The position numbers were made by a program, and so were the translations under genes. Shown piece after piece: positions 1 through 11,031 of a DNA stretch of 64,000 bases. Position 1 is the stretch's first letter, and each line of letters begins with the position of its first letter. This stretch comes from Bradysia coprophila (taxonomy: Eukaryota; Arthropoda; Insecta; Diptera; Sciaridae). The stretch lies in assembly GCF_014529535.1 (NCBI RefSeq), contig NW_023503340.1:62001-126000 (forward strand), read 5' to 3'. The notes below the pieces were generated by a model that searched no databases, had not been told where the DNA came from, and worked only from the letters and a program-made list of their open reading frames with translations.

Positions 1-1776
1 CCCGTAATCCTATTTCGTCCGTAACCATAATACGTCCGTAGCCGCAATACGCCCGGAACCCTAATACGTCTACAACCCTCTAATGCGTCTGTCTGCAAGT
101 CAAGTTGGGCATGGTCAAATTTACTGGAAGTGTTCATTTTTAAAATTGCGCATAGCGCAATTACGAAAGCCCGTACGAAGTACCTCTCAAATAAAACCAA
201 CAATTTACGATATTATTTTAGAAACCCAAATTTTTTTGCCAACTTTCTATTGGGTATTCAATTATCTCTCAAATGAAACAAAAACTAGCAAAATCGGATG
301 AGATTTACTCGATTTATGTGCAAAAAACACTTAGGGCCGAGTAGCGGCCTTAGTCCAATGGCCCAAATTTGAAACTTTTTTCGCCACGTTCTTTTCGGTA
401 TTCAATTCCCTTCCATAAAAAACTAAATCTAGCAAAATCGGATGAGATTTACTCGATTTATGTGCAAAAAACATTTAGGGCCGAGTGGCGGCATTAGTCC
501 AAGGGCCCAAATTTGAAACTTTTTTCGCCACGTTATTTTCGGTATTCAATTCCCTTCCATAAAAAACTAAATCTAGCAAAATCGGATGAGATTTACTCGA
601 TTTATGTGCAAAAAACATTTAGGGCCGAGTGGCGGCCTTAGTCCAAGGGCCCAAATTTGAAACTTTTTTCGCCACGTTATTTTCGGTATTCAATTCCCTT
701 CCATAAAAAACTAAATCTAGCAAAATCGGATGAGATTTACTCGATTTATGTGCAAACAACATTTAGGGCCGAGTAGCGGCCTTAGTCCAAGGGCCCAAAT
801 TTGAAACTTTTTTTGCCATCATTCTATTCGGCATTCAATTACCTCTCAAATGAAACAAAATCTAGCAAAATCGGATGAGATTTACTCGATTTATGTGCAA
901 AAAACACTTAGGGCCGAGTAGGGGCCTTAGTCCAAGGGCCCAAATTTGAAACTTTTTTCGCCACGTTATTTTCGGTATTCAATTCCCTTCCATAAAAAAC
1001 TAAATCTAGCAAAATCGGATGAGATTTACTCGATTTATGTGCAAAAAACACTTAGGGCCGAGTAGCGGCCTTAGTCCATGGGCCCAAATTTGAAACTTTT
1101 TTCGCCATCATTCTAATTGGCATTCAATTACCTCTCAAATGAAACAAAATCTATTTATGTGCAAACAACATTTAGGGCCGAGTAGCGGCCTTAGTCCAAG
1201 GGCCCAAATTTGAAACTTTTTTTGCCATCATTCTATTCGGCATTCAATTATCTCTCAAATGAAACAAAATCTAGCAAAATCGGATGAGATTTACTTGATT
1301 TATGTGCAAAAAACACTTAGGGCCGAGTAGCGACCTTTGAGCCCTCCCAACAAGCCCGCGTTGCATCTTACCCAAAAACAATGTTCAGCAACTTTGTTCT
1401 ACTCGTCAATACCTTTCATGATATATCACAAGCAGCTATTACGTGCGTATTTCGGTAGATATCGTCGAAAGACTGAAAAACACCTATAGGGCCCTAGCTC
1501 TGGAAGGGCCGACCCTACCATGCTCATTTTCGAACTTGACCTTACTTTTGTCGATACTAATCGGGGAAAAAAAAGAATTTTGATAAAAGGTTGTGATTTG
1601 CTCAAGCTAGAGGGGTCACAGACGGACGGACGGACGGACGGACATTTTTTTTTATTGCCGATTCGTCATCTATGAACATAACCAAATGCTTTGCCCTTAC
1701 TGTCTGCTTCCAATTCGACGTGTTACAAACGGCATATTAATCTTATAAGCCCCCAGTACTTCGTACGGGGCTAAAA
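1..1776 (+). mobile_element. Non-autonomous repeat element, copy A (HINE/DINE-1-like), with 144-bp tandem repeats
   Basis: The first bases match copy B from about ten bases inside its start, so the left end lies just outside the window. The element ends in the hairpin-forming AGTACTTCGTACGGGGCT followed by CTAAAAA at about 1772-1776. The interior holds a tandem array, then a short GACG microsatellite (1620-1643), then a conserved 3' block that recurs in copies B and D. Short inverted ends, a tandem block and a terminal stem-loop ending in CTAA are the known layout of Helentron-associated elements, so that assignment is inference. No coding region is visible inside. Confidence 0.7.
287..1350 (+). 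repeat. 144-bp tandem repeat array inside copy A
   Basis: The landmark AGCAAAATCGGATGAG recurs near 287, 431, 575, 719, 864, 1008 and 1273, giving a period of 143-145 bp. One unit near 1150 has lost about 23 bp. About eight units are present and differ by scattered substitutions. Shorter versions of the same unit occur in copy B (18930-19500), and related, more diverged units in copy C (20990-21480). Confidence 0.85.
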
Positions 1777-3028
1777 AGCCTCAGAGCTTTTTAACTTTGT
1801 ACAGCAGACTTGTATTTACATTTCGTTCAAATAACATACCTGGTGTTAGCAGAAATTTATGATTTAAAAATAAAAACGAATAACCTGCTAAATCCTTAAC
1901 ACATTTAACGGTCGAATAATGATAATAATAATGTGTAATTAGTAATACCGAAGAATATACAATGAAACTATAATTGCTTTGTGGTCAGTACAATTAGCTT
2001 CCGACACACCTACACGAACGGCACTATAACACAGTGAACACATTTATTATGGAATTTGTGATTTAAACGGATAAATTATTTTCCTTTTTAGTTTTTGTCA
2101 CCGTTACCATTTAATATTTTGAAAGCAAAGCACAATGAAAACTTTTCCCTTTCAATTAAAAGTTGGCTGCAATTAAATAATCAATGAACGAACACGGACA
2201 TGCAACTCTTCCGTTATTTTGCGGTTTCTTCAAAAGGGCATAACGACTTAGCACTGGAGTCGATCATTGGTTCTTTTTTTCCTACACGAAAACTCCTTTG
2301 CATAGAATCCTCTGTGTATTTTCGAAATTCCAAATTGATATCATTAAAGCGTGTGTAAAAATCGATAACGGAAATAATGTTAAGGTCGAAAAGACTTCAT
2401 CAGTTCTATATACAGTTAACAAACACATTGAAGTCAGTGCATTTTATAAACATATATCGAGGGCTATAGATACGGTCGACAATTTTTGCATGTTCATTTT
2501 GTAATCGTCACGTTCCGTGGTACAAGGATTTCGGATCTTCTACTAATTTTTCACAATGTTCTGCAATGGTGTGTCAAGTCTATAAAAAATTTAACGACAA
2601 ATTGATGGGTATCGGATGTGTACACTATATAACTGCCTATCAAGCTACCTATCCAGCTACCTCTACCATATTAAAATGTATGAAATAACATTACACGGAA
2701 ATGAAGATCTGGCTTAAGTTTATTGGTTGCCTTTACGAAACGGTAATTTTATCCTTCAAATAAGATTATCCTTTACCGTTTTTCAAATTCCAATGGGTTC
2801 TCGTACTATTGTGGAAAAATAAATATTTTATTTGATGTTCCGTAACGTGCTCCGAGGCAACCGAATTTTATCAACACTGCTACACTCGACGAGTTTGCAG
2901 TTAAATATACTTTTTACACACACTCCAATAAAAAGCATGTACAAGCATTTAACTAACCTCTGCGATAAAACATTGTTCGGACTTTTTTCATATTTTTCCC
3001 TTTTCTCTTTTTTTATGTCCTCTATTAG
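1777..3028. other. AT-rich non-coding stretch, probably receptor intron
   Basis: No convincing exon or repeat was seen here. The stretch ends in a pyrimidine-rich run and TTAG acceptor at 3027-3028. If the next exon's upstream partners lie outside the window, this is the end of a large intron of the octopamine receptor gene, into which repeat copy A has inserted. Confidence 0.4.
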
Positions 3029-3852
3029 GATCATGTGGCATTGGCAATCGTTTCGATGAGCAACGATTAACACTGCGAATACATCGTGGCCGCGGCCGAG
3101 ACGAATCTGCCAGCAATGGCAGTACGCATAGCACAACAACAAGTATTGGCAGCTCATCACCCGAGAGACATTCGAAATTCTCCACACGGAAGCATGATAA
3201 AATAAAGATATCGGTGTCGTATCCATCAACCGAAAATATAGCCAGTCCAACGCATCAAAAACAATCCAATAATGTCCTGTACGCTGTTCATTATTCAACC
3301 AATGGCAAGGAATTAACATCATCTCAAATTTTTCATGGTAAAGAGGGTTATCTTCAAGTGGTTAAAAGTTTACCGAACATTGAAAAGGGTCTTTCGCCGC
3401 GCACAAGTAAAAAAATGGGTAAGAGAAACATTAAAGCTCAAGTGAAACGATTTAAAGTGGAAACGAAAGCAGCCAAAACACTGGCGATTATTGTGGGTCT
3501 TTTCATATTGTGCTGGCTTCCCTTTTTTACCATGTACTTAATACGTGCTTTCTGTAAGGATTGCATACCACCGTTATTGTTCTCCATTATGTTCTGGTTG
3601 GGCTACTGTAATTCAGCGGTTAATCCTATGATCTATGCATTATTCTCGAAAGACTTTCGCTTCGCTTTCAAGCGCATCATATGTAAATGTTTCTGTTCCG
3701 GGCCGGGATTCCATCAAGCGACCAGCCGAAGGGGATCGGATATGTCACAATTACGCACTGGTGGCAGAACGCCAAGTATATCGCCAAGTGCAGCAGCTAA
3801 TTCATTGGGCGATGAGAGTGATCATGCGGCCGAGTCATCTGAGCTCAGGTGA
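3029..3852 (+). CDS. Oamb: Octopamine receptor (Oamb, K3-type end), last coding exon; gene partial
   Basis: G-protein-coupled receptor for octopamine, alpha-1-adrenergic-like, acting at the plasma membrane of neurons and target tissues (family knowledge). The exon starts after a strong acceptor (pyrimidine tract, then AG at 3027-3028) and stays open to TGA at 3850-3852. It encodes the end of a long Ser/Thr/Arg-rich third intracellular loop, then the basic KVETKAAKTLA stretch. TM6 carries CWLPFF (about 3478-3546). TM7 carries WLGYCNSAVNPMIY with the NPxxY motif (about 3571-3636). Helix 8 follows as FSKDFRFAFKR, then a palmitoylation-type Cys cluster CKCFC. The tail motif RRGSDMS and the later Thr-Pro-Ser-Ile-rich segment resemble the K3 splice form of fly Oamb as I remember it. 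TM1-TM5 are absent and must lie upstream. There is no true start codon in this exon. Confidence 0.88.
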
Positions 3853-4800
3853 CGGTCACTATGCCCCAGTATTAGTTCAACTAGTAGTCCTGGGGGCCGG
3901 CAACACTCGAATGGAAGACCGGTATACGAAATATGTCATCCACTTGTTATGGAAAGTTCCTCTTTCTCATATGGTGGATGTGGACAGAAATCGAATTAAG
4001 AGAGGGAAAAATCCAATTTTGGAAACTTATCGATTTACAGTAAGTAGCTAGCATATAGGTCATTATATAGATACTCTAACGAATCGCGCATTAATAAACG
4101 GTTGTTGGGTTGATTTTACAACGGAGCTATAAATTCTGAAGTTATAGTCGAATTTCATACCTAAAGGTCGGTTGGACTGCACACTGCATACACTTAAGAA
4201 AAAAATTTCAAAGATAGGCAGTGTAGGTATTGTTATTGTTAACGTCACAACGTCCATTTTCATCGTGTAACAATATAATTTGAAGTAGGTATTGTAAACA
4301 AGCGGTATTGATACAAGTTTAATATTGAACCGGTAGTATTGTTATGGACCTGGCCTTAGATAAAATTGTTTACCAACATTTATAGGGCACAGGGCAGGGA
4401 TTCTGTAAGTAGTATGTATTGTATCTTGGGTTCCCTTTTGTAAATTTTGTGATAGAGGACATTTTGTCATAAAACTAGAGGACGCCTCTACTATCGAAAA
4501 AAGGGACGGAAAGTAAATTTCCAACTTTTTTCTGTCCAGGTCTTGCGTCATTCCCACTGCTATTCATGTTAAAATTCTAATATCTCTGTACACTAACATC
4601 TTCTCTCCGGCCCAACAATTAATCCTATCCGACCGACATCACAGACACGGACGACGACGGTCACAGGTTTCAGTTTGAATAAGATCTATGTACAATTAGA
4701 CATTGAAATCGTGAAGATATTCTTTTGTTAGTGATATCACCCACCGAATATTGTGCGAATAAGGACTATTTTCTAACCTATCAAATTTTGTTAAATTTAA
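3853..4800 (+). other. Probable 3' UTR of the receptor exon and flank
   Basis: Non-coding sequence follows the stop codon. An AATAAA motif in TTAATAAACGG near 4091 is a possible polyadenylation signal about 240 nt after the stop. No further receptor exon was recognised downstream. Confidence 0.35.
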
Positions 4801-4879
4801 TTTGATTTTCTTTCCTGCGAGAATTTGGGTGTCTCTCAAATTGTCGACAAGTTTCTGTATTCTAAAGACAGTGCACAAC

Positions 4880-6430
4880 GCGAGCGGAGCGAGCTACAGA
4901 ATTTCTTGTTTTTTTTTCTAAAGAAAGTCATATAGTGTAAGCTGTGATGCTAAAATTTTTCGCTCTGTTTATATGAGCAGTGCCATCAATTAGAGGCGAC
5001 AAATCTTCAAATGTTTTTCATGTTGTCGATCTAACCAAAACCGAAAAATTAAATTTAAGAATTTTTAGAAAATTTATTACACTCGCTGAATTTTGAAAAT
5101 CGCCACATTTTCTGTTTCGGTGTTTTCCTTGAGTTTTCTATTTCTTCGTATAAAAATTCACAAAAACACCAGTAAACCACAAAACAGAAAGTGTGTCGTT
5201 TTTCAAAATTGCGTGAGTATATAGGGTGGTTTTTTTTGCAAAAATTGTAAAGCTTCGTGGATTGCATGGTAAAATAAATATTTTGGCACTAAAAAAACGT
5301 CGAAGCCGCGAGGATTTAATTTTTTGAATTTTTTTGAGCTGGCGCAAATTCATCAAAGTTTCGTCAATTTGGTTTGAACTTTGATTTTTTCGTAACCAAA
5401 AACGATCAGCAAAACGGTAGATGTATTTTTCTAACACGTCTTTGTGGCTAAGAAAATTTATGCTGCAAGATGGAAAAAATTGGCGTCGTTGTTCCCAAGA
5501 TATGACAGAAAAAGTGACATTTTTAGGCGACGGGAACAGGTTTTCGAGTGTGCTGTCTTGTAAACGGGTTGACGAACACTGGTAATTGCATTAAATGATA
5601 GTTTACAATCATACCTATCAGGGAAAAAAAAACTTTGTGAAAATTGGTTCAGTTTAGCCGGAGATATTGCCGAAGAACTGGGCTAAAATCTAGCTACTCG
5701 CCCGTAGAATGACTGATGACCATTTTCTTTGCTAATAAATTACGAAAAAAAAACAAAAATTCTCCATTTTCTTCATTTTATGAATAGAGATCGAAATTGT
5801 AAGTAAAAGTTAAAATATGCGAAAAGTTGGTCAGGTAGACGTCAAATTTGACTAATTTTTGGGGGTCTGCCAACGGTTTTTCGTGCGAATCTTATGAAGT
5901 ATGGACTTAAGAGCATAGTTAAAGACAGGAAATGAAAGGTATTGCCTCTACCAATCAGGGAAAAAAAGATTTGGTGCAAAATTTTTTAGGTATGGTGACA
6001 GTGTCAAAATGTTATTCGACATCGCCTCGTTGTCAGTCCACGCCATAAGTCCCCCAAAAATTAGAATTTTTTCAACTCACAATTGGACAAAATACCGCTG
6101 ACTTCATGTTAGTAATGTCAAAAACTGTGCGTTAAAAAATCCCGATATGTACTATTTTTTTAAGTAGAAGGCGCTCTTATGGCGTCAGTTCCCTCCTTAT
6201 CAATAACCCCTTTTTACTGTTATTTACCGAAACTCGATGTCATTCCGCAGTATATATACTGACCTATATGCCTTTGTTACAAACTAATTCGATGATGTTT
6301 ACCAAATATTTTTTCATGTGTGTGTCATGACTGCTACTTTCAAAGAAATTTTAAACGATAATGAAATTTACAACTTGTTCGTTTCACTCATAATTTTTAA
6401 AGTCAAAGTTTGTATATCCACCATCTGTAT
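4880..6430. repeat. Diverged transposon-derived sequence
   Basis: Short blocks such as ACCAATCAGGGAAAAAAAGA (near 5950) and the similar TATCAGGGAAAAAAAAACTT (near 5607) match internal parts of copies D and E of the GTACGAA-ended family. Old remnants of that family therefore appear to lie here. A GAGCGGAGCGAG motif near 4880 is typical of the hairpin elements seen elsewhere in the window. No intact ends were found. Confidence 0.35.
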
Positions 6431-6438
6431 TTAAAAAA

Positions 6439-6470
6439 AAATAAGAAGAAGAAGAATAAGAAGAAGAAAA
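6439..6470 (+). repeat. AAG-type microsatellite
   Basis: Short imperfect run of AAG/AAT triplets. Confidence 0.7.
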
Positions 6471-8090
6471 ATCAAACATAGCCCGTAAGTACCTACTTAA
6501 AGAATTTTTGGTGTGTAAAATAAGTGTATGAATGAAATTAATTACTCACAATGAAGACTATTACACATTTTATGTACAAAATTTAAATTGTAAATATGAA
6601 CAATTATTATACATATTATATGGAAAAATGTGTATCTATTCCGATTTAATGTTATATACTTATATAATACGCAGAATTAATGTTAGCTTGAACATTACCA
6701 TACAAAAAACAAGACAGGAGTTCTAATATAAATATAAATATATGGAGGCCATACGTAACATGTAACATGTATGGTATTAACAACACTTTAGCATAATTAA
6801 AATTATTAAAATAGGATCTGTGTAAAATGAATGTTATATACTCCTCTCTCTATCACAAAAAAAAAGAAGAAGAAAGAAAACAACAGCAAAATCAAATATA
6901 TACCAGATATTATGAGTGTGGCAAGTATACTAAGAAAATCAAAAGAATATACCTTCAATGTTACATCACAACACTAATTTATATATTATAATAAATTACA
7001 ACATAAACATAAAATTAAAATGTTGCCGTTTTAATGAGAATCCATTTCGGTGAAGTATGCAAAAGTATGCAAAGGATGTGCGACGAAGTGACGATGTTCA
7101 TTAATTGCGTCATTACATTTAGTGAAACGAACCGTGACTCTGAACACTTGTGGGGCTCTCTGAGCAGTGGTGATGGGGAGACTGGATTTTGGTATAGTTC
7201 TCTGTTGTCCGTACACACACGTGATCCACGAGACTCGCTCCGTGAAAATGCATCAATCACTTTTGCATAATAATTTCAATTTAAGTGTTTAGAATCAGGT
7301 AACATTCACATGCTTCGTATCAATTCTCGGTTGGCCGAGTTCCAATTTTGTTTCAGTTGGATTTCAATAAATTGGTTCGCTTTTCTGTGTATACATTGGT
7401 CAATGGTCATAAATATAGAATCGCACCTGTGTAAGGTGGCCAATCAATTGTGAAAACAGAAATGGTTATTTGGACTGAATGGGACATTCGAACAGAACGA
7501 GCGCGAAAACCGATTAGATTCAGGCAACAATAAGGTAAGGTGCTACAAACTCACAAATTAAACTATCCATTTATCTTGTCAATTTGAAATAGAATTTGAA
7601 CGATGTCATAGCATTGCTCCTAGCACGAACACTCATTTTTCTAACATCAAATGGCCTCCATTTTGTCAAACATGTCAACACATGAATCGTACTCGTACCA
7701 AATCATGATTCCTGTCTTTATGAAAGAAAAACGAGGCCTTTTTTGATTGCATAAGTCTTCGAATATTTCTTAGGTTCATGCTAGGAGCAGAGTGTGTCGA
7801 TGCCCATATTGAAAACACCTGAAATCACAGCACTGTGAGATGTCAAATTGGGAGCCTCTGTTTTGCATGCATGCAAATAAAACTGCATGTGGTGTGTGTT
7901 TTAACTCACATAAAGAAAAAATGCCTCCTGTACGTATGGAAAAAAAGCAGAGTCCATACTATGATGGCAGCTTGGAAGTTAGAGTGCTATGCTGAAATGC
8001 AAACTGAGTTCATGTACTCAAACGGTCATGTACAATAAGGCCAAGCGTTTTGAAATTCCTCAAAAGCCCTTCATTCTTTGCGCCTCAAAT
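6471..8090. other. AT-rich stretch with no supported gene
   Basis: Between 7030 and 7270 the composition is less AT-rich and three frames stay open for 60-80 codons. No splice sites, start context or known motif supports a gene. The rest is AT-rich with short A-runs. Confidence 0.35.
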
Positions 8091-8258
8091 CAAAGCACCT
8101 AGCAGGGTAATAGAAGAAAAATAAAGTAGTACTTTAATCGAAGTATGCGAATATTTCCACACCTTTTTTTACCATTAAGGCTGCTAATGGTATTATTGGT
8201 ATCAAAAAACTACTCTATTTGACGTGTAAAAACCTCTATTACCCTGCTAGGGGCTTTG
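8091..8258. mobile_element. MITE-like hairpin element, family CAAAGCACCTAG, copy 1
   Basis: The left end reads CAAAGCACCTAGCAGGGTAA and the right end is its near-perfect reverse complement (ATTACCCTGCTAGGGGCTTTG-like, one mismatch). The interior is AT-rich and non-coding. A second copy lies at 35459-35642 with the same ends and a similar centre. Confidence 0.75.
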
Positions 8259-9099
8259 CATTTATTCATATCTGCAACTGTCTTCTTCGACTGAATAGCG
8301 AAAGCTCGCATTGGCTCGATATTTTAAACGTTACGATTAGCATTGGACCGTCAGATCTCGTATGAGTAAGGGTTATGATATGTAGTGTGCTTGTGGACAT
8401 TTAAAAACTTTTTAAGGAAATTTCTTTTTCAAAGTGACGCAAAATTAGTACGATTGATTGAAAAATTTAGAGCAAATAGGTAAATTAATGAGGTCATGCA
8501 TTGGTGAATCCATACAAATATATCTTCTACTGTTTAAATTAGGTAAATAACAAACATCTACTGTTATAACAGTAACAAGCAACGACAATGTTGACTCGAT
8601 TTAGTGTTTGTTTTTCTTCAAAACTAAAATCTGAGTTTCATGCTCCGTAGTTTTTAACCCGTGAAAAGTTTTGCAAATCGTCATAATTATGCTGTGAGAT
8701 TCAAAATTAAATTTGAATGTGAATCAGCTAATCGTTATTATTTCAAATATAAAATTCATTAAAAACTTTTCCCAAGAACATGCAATTCGCTGATAGTAAC
8801 AGCACAGTTCTACAGAGAAAGTTAAACCAAAGCTGGAAAGTTAAATAATTGACGATATTAAGCCCGTTCATGAACCATTGTAGCATAATAAGTGAGAATT
8901 TAGAGCTATTATAGAGAATGTGGAAACAATGTCATTGTTAGCATTATTGTACACAAACGTCATTACACACATCTTCAATGGGACAACTAATGCACTTATG
9001 GAAATGGTACTTCCCGTGTGATAATTGTGGCTCCGAGCCGACAGCGAGCCATTTCAGTCATTTATCTCACGCAGTTAATTAAATATTTTTTCATGTGTC
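8259..9099. other. AT-rich stretch, nothing recognised
   Basis: No coding signal, RNA gene or repeat end was recognised here. Confidence 0.4.
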
Positions 9100-9843
9100 G
9101 GGGCCGAAAATGAGGGAGTTTCGAGATTTTTCTCGGGTTTTCGACCCCTTACATGAAAAATTTTTTGAGTATCTGTTTTGGACGATTGATTTTAGGCACT
9201 TTCGCATGTACAACTCGCGAAATTGCCTAAAAACAATCGTCCAAAACAGATACACAAATAACTATTTATGCCAAATACTGCGAAAGTTTGTATTTTCGGT
9301 CCTCAAATGGTGACCGAAAGTAAAAAAATTCAGGCCTTGGGCCGAAAGTAAATGTCACTGTCATCATTTTACTTTCGCCCCGTGGGCTTGCGTATTTGCG
9401 GGCCGAAAGTAAATGTCACTGTCATCATTTTACTTTCGGTCCTCATATGTCTCGAAAACACTTGTTCACTTGATTGAAAGTACGCATTGAGTGTAGTGTT
9501 GTGTTGACGATAGCCAAATGTTTTGTGAGCAAGTGAATTTATGTTTACAGTAATTTCATTTGTTAAATTGTTTTTATTTTTAAGCCAGGGGCTGCCGCCC
9601 CCTGGACCCCCGCGCTTTTCGGCATTTTGGTGTTTCTACAGCAAATTTTGTTGATAACTCAACAGTTTAATTAAAATTATGTTTTGTTTCGGACCGAAAA
9701 TACAAATCTTCCGCAGTATTTGGCATAAAAAATAGTATGCATCAGTCGGGGCAAATGTAAAAAATTCAAATCGTGTAATTGCCGCCCTTGCCTGCGGCGC
9801 GGGCTGCAAACTTCACACGTTTGCATTTTTTTACTTTCGCCCC
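9100..9843. mobile_element. Composite inverted-repeat element with CGAAAGTAAA motifs
   Basis: The left edge GGGGCCGAAAATGAGGG and the right edge TTTTACTTTCGCCCC are roughly inverted. Inside, the block GGGCCGAAAGTAAATGTCAC occurs twice (near 9342 and 9400), each followed by an inverted TTTACTTTCG. A second inverted pair, CTGTTTTGGACGATTG and CAATCGTCCAAAACAG, spans 9173-9250. A GC-rich block CCAGGGGCTGCCGCCCCCTG sits near 9585. Open frames in it look like by-products of the repeats. Confidence 0.55.
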
Positions 9844-9880
9844 TTGTTATGCAAAATGCTATTTAAATTCTTGACGCTTG

Positions 9881-10257
9881 TGTGGCTGTGGGAGATGATA
9901 AAAAACCTAAAACATGCATTTTTCTTATGGAAATTTCTCCAGATACACGAAGGGTACATGGTCGTGAGGGATGTCATCAGAAAGGTAATAGCATGTACTT
10001 TCGTGGTATTATTGGGTTTGAAATTCATCCACACATTGAGCAGTTGAAAAAATTGGGTTCATCGAAATCGTCAAATTGTTACCAAATTTTTTAACTGCTC
10101 ATGTCTCTGTGAGGACGAATTTTAAACACGATTTTCCGGAAAGTGCATGTAATGACCATTCCAATCACACCCGGCACCTGACCATGGACCATGTGTCTGT
10201 AGAATTTCCATAAGAACAGTGCATGTATTAGGTTTTTCATCACCTACCACAGCCGCA
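9881..10257. pseudogene. Inverted pair of coding-like fragments
   Basis: The + strand from 9882 is open for 70 codons to TAA at about 10092 (VAVGDDKKPKTCIFLMEI and onward, with GREGCHQKG later). The right part, read on the - strand from about 10257, gives a related peptide (VVGDEKPNTCTVLMEI, then GAGCDWNGHYMHF). The two arms are inverted copies at nucleotide level, for example ATGGAAATTTC against GAATTTCCAT. Similarity at protein level suggests that a coding segment was duplicated in inverse orientation and then decayed. No start, splice pair or known domain was recognised, so this could also be a transposon hairpin with chance frames. Confidence 0.35.
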
Positions 10258-10488
10258 TTATTTAAGTGGTTTTTGCTTCTGGGAACAAAGAATTTCTAGG
10301 GTATGTGTCCAAATTCGGCATGGCCAATTTCAGAAGAGTCCCTCACAATGACCTTTAAAAATGGTGGGAAACCCTATTTTCGTTTGAATGAAGCAGAAAA
10401 ATTTGATTGCAATCCCGAACGTTTGAGTTCCCCATCCCAATAATATCAATATTCGATTACCTTAAACATTCGGAGTACAGCCATTGAA

Positions 10489-11031
10489 TTATCGCGTTAG
10501 CATGAACGACGGCAGCTTTTGAAGCACTGCTACGGGCGTTAGTGGTGACGACGGCGGCGTCTCAAACGGGCTCTTTGATCGATGCGGTGACAGTGGTGGC
10601 TTCGATTTCGTACGACTTTCGACGGGATTGAGCAAGTAATCGCCAAAATTGAAAATATTTTTGCAAGTTTTCAAATTGGAATCGGATGTGAATATGGGAC
10701 TTTTTATGAATAGAACGGGCTCGTCGGATAGCCGTCGCGATGAAAGACAATTGAATGAACTGGATAGGTTGCTAGCTAGTTTGGATGGAAACTGAAACAT
10801 GTCCAGTGAAGGTGAGAGTAAAAGGTTTGGTGATAGTAAATAGGAAGATAATTTAGGACTATCGGAAGATGGTTGTGTAGCAGTCTGTGTCGGTTCAATA
10901 ATTGATATCTTGATCTGACTGGTTGATTTTGGTGACGGTGATGTGTCCGCATCAGAATTCAATGAATTTGTTTGGAAATACGCACTGCAATCGAATCCAT
11001 TCAGTCGTAGAATCGGCGAATGAACGTAGAA
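10489..11031 (-). CDS. Last exon of the unrecognised gene (Ser/Pro-rich tail)
   Basis: The acceptor TTTCTTTACTTCATAG precedes 11031. The exon then encodes FYVHSPILRLNGFDCSAYF followed by a low-complexity Ser/Pro/Thr/Lys tail to the stop at 10489. Entry is in phase 0, which fits the donor of the preceding exon. Confidence 0.55.
   Translation of the reverse strand, partial: FYVHSPILRLNGFDCSAYFQTNSLNSDADTSPSPKSTSQIKISIIEPTQTATQPSSDSPKLSSYLLSPNLLLSPSLDMFQFPSKLASNLSSSFNCLSSRRLSDEPVLFIKSPIFTSDSNLKTCKNIFNFGDYLLNPVESRTKSKPPLSPHRSKSPFETPPSSPLTPVAVLQKLPSFMLTR

Noticed and set aside
2828..3322. 164-codon frame on the - strand
   Set aside because: It is antisense to the receptor exon and the intron end before it; the receptor reading is supported by motifs and the splice site.
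3635..4051. 138-codon frame on the + strand
   Set aside because: Overlaps the receptor C-terminus in another frame and has no motif.
7034..7270. Possible exon with less AT-rich composition
   Set aside because: Several frames on both strands are open equally and none has a motif or consistent splice sites; kept only as a remark.
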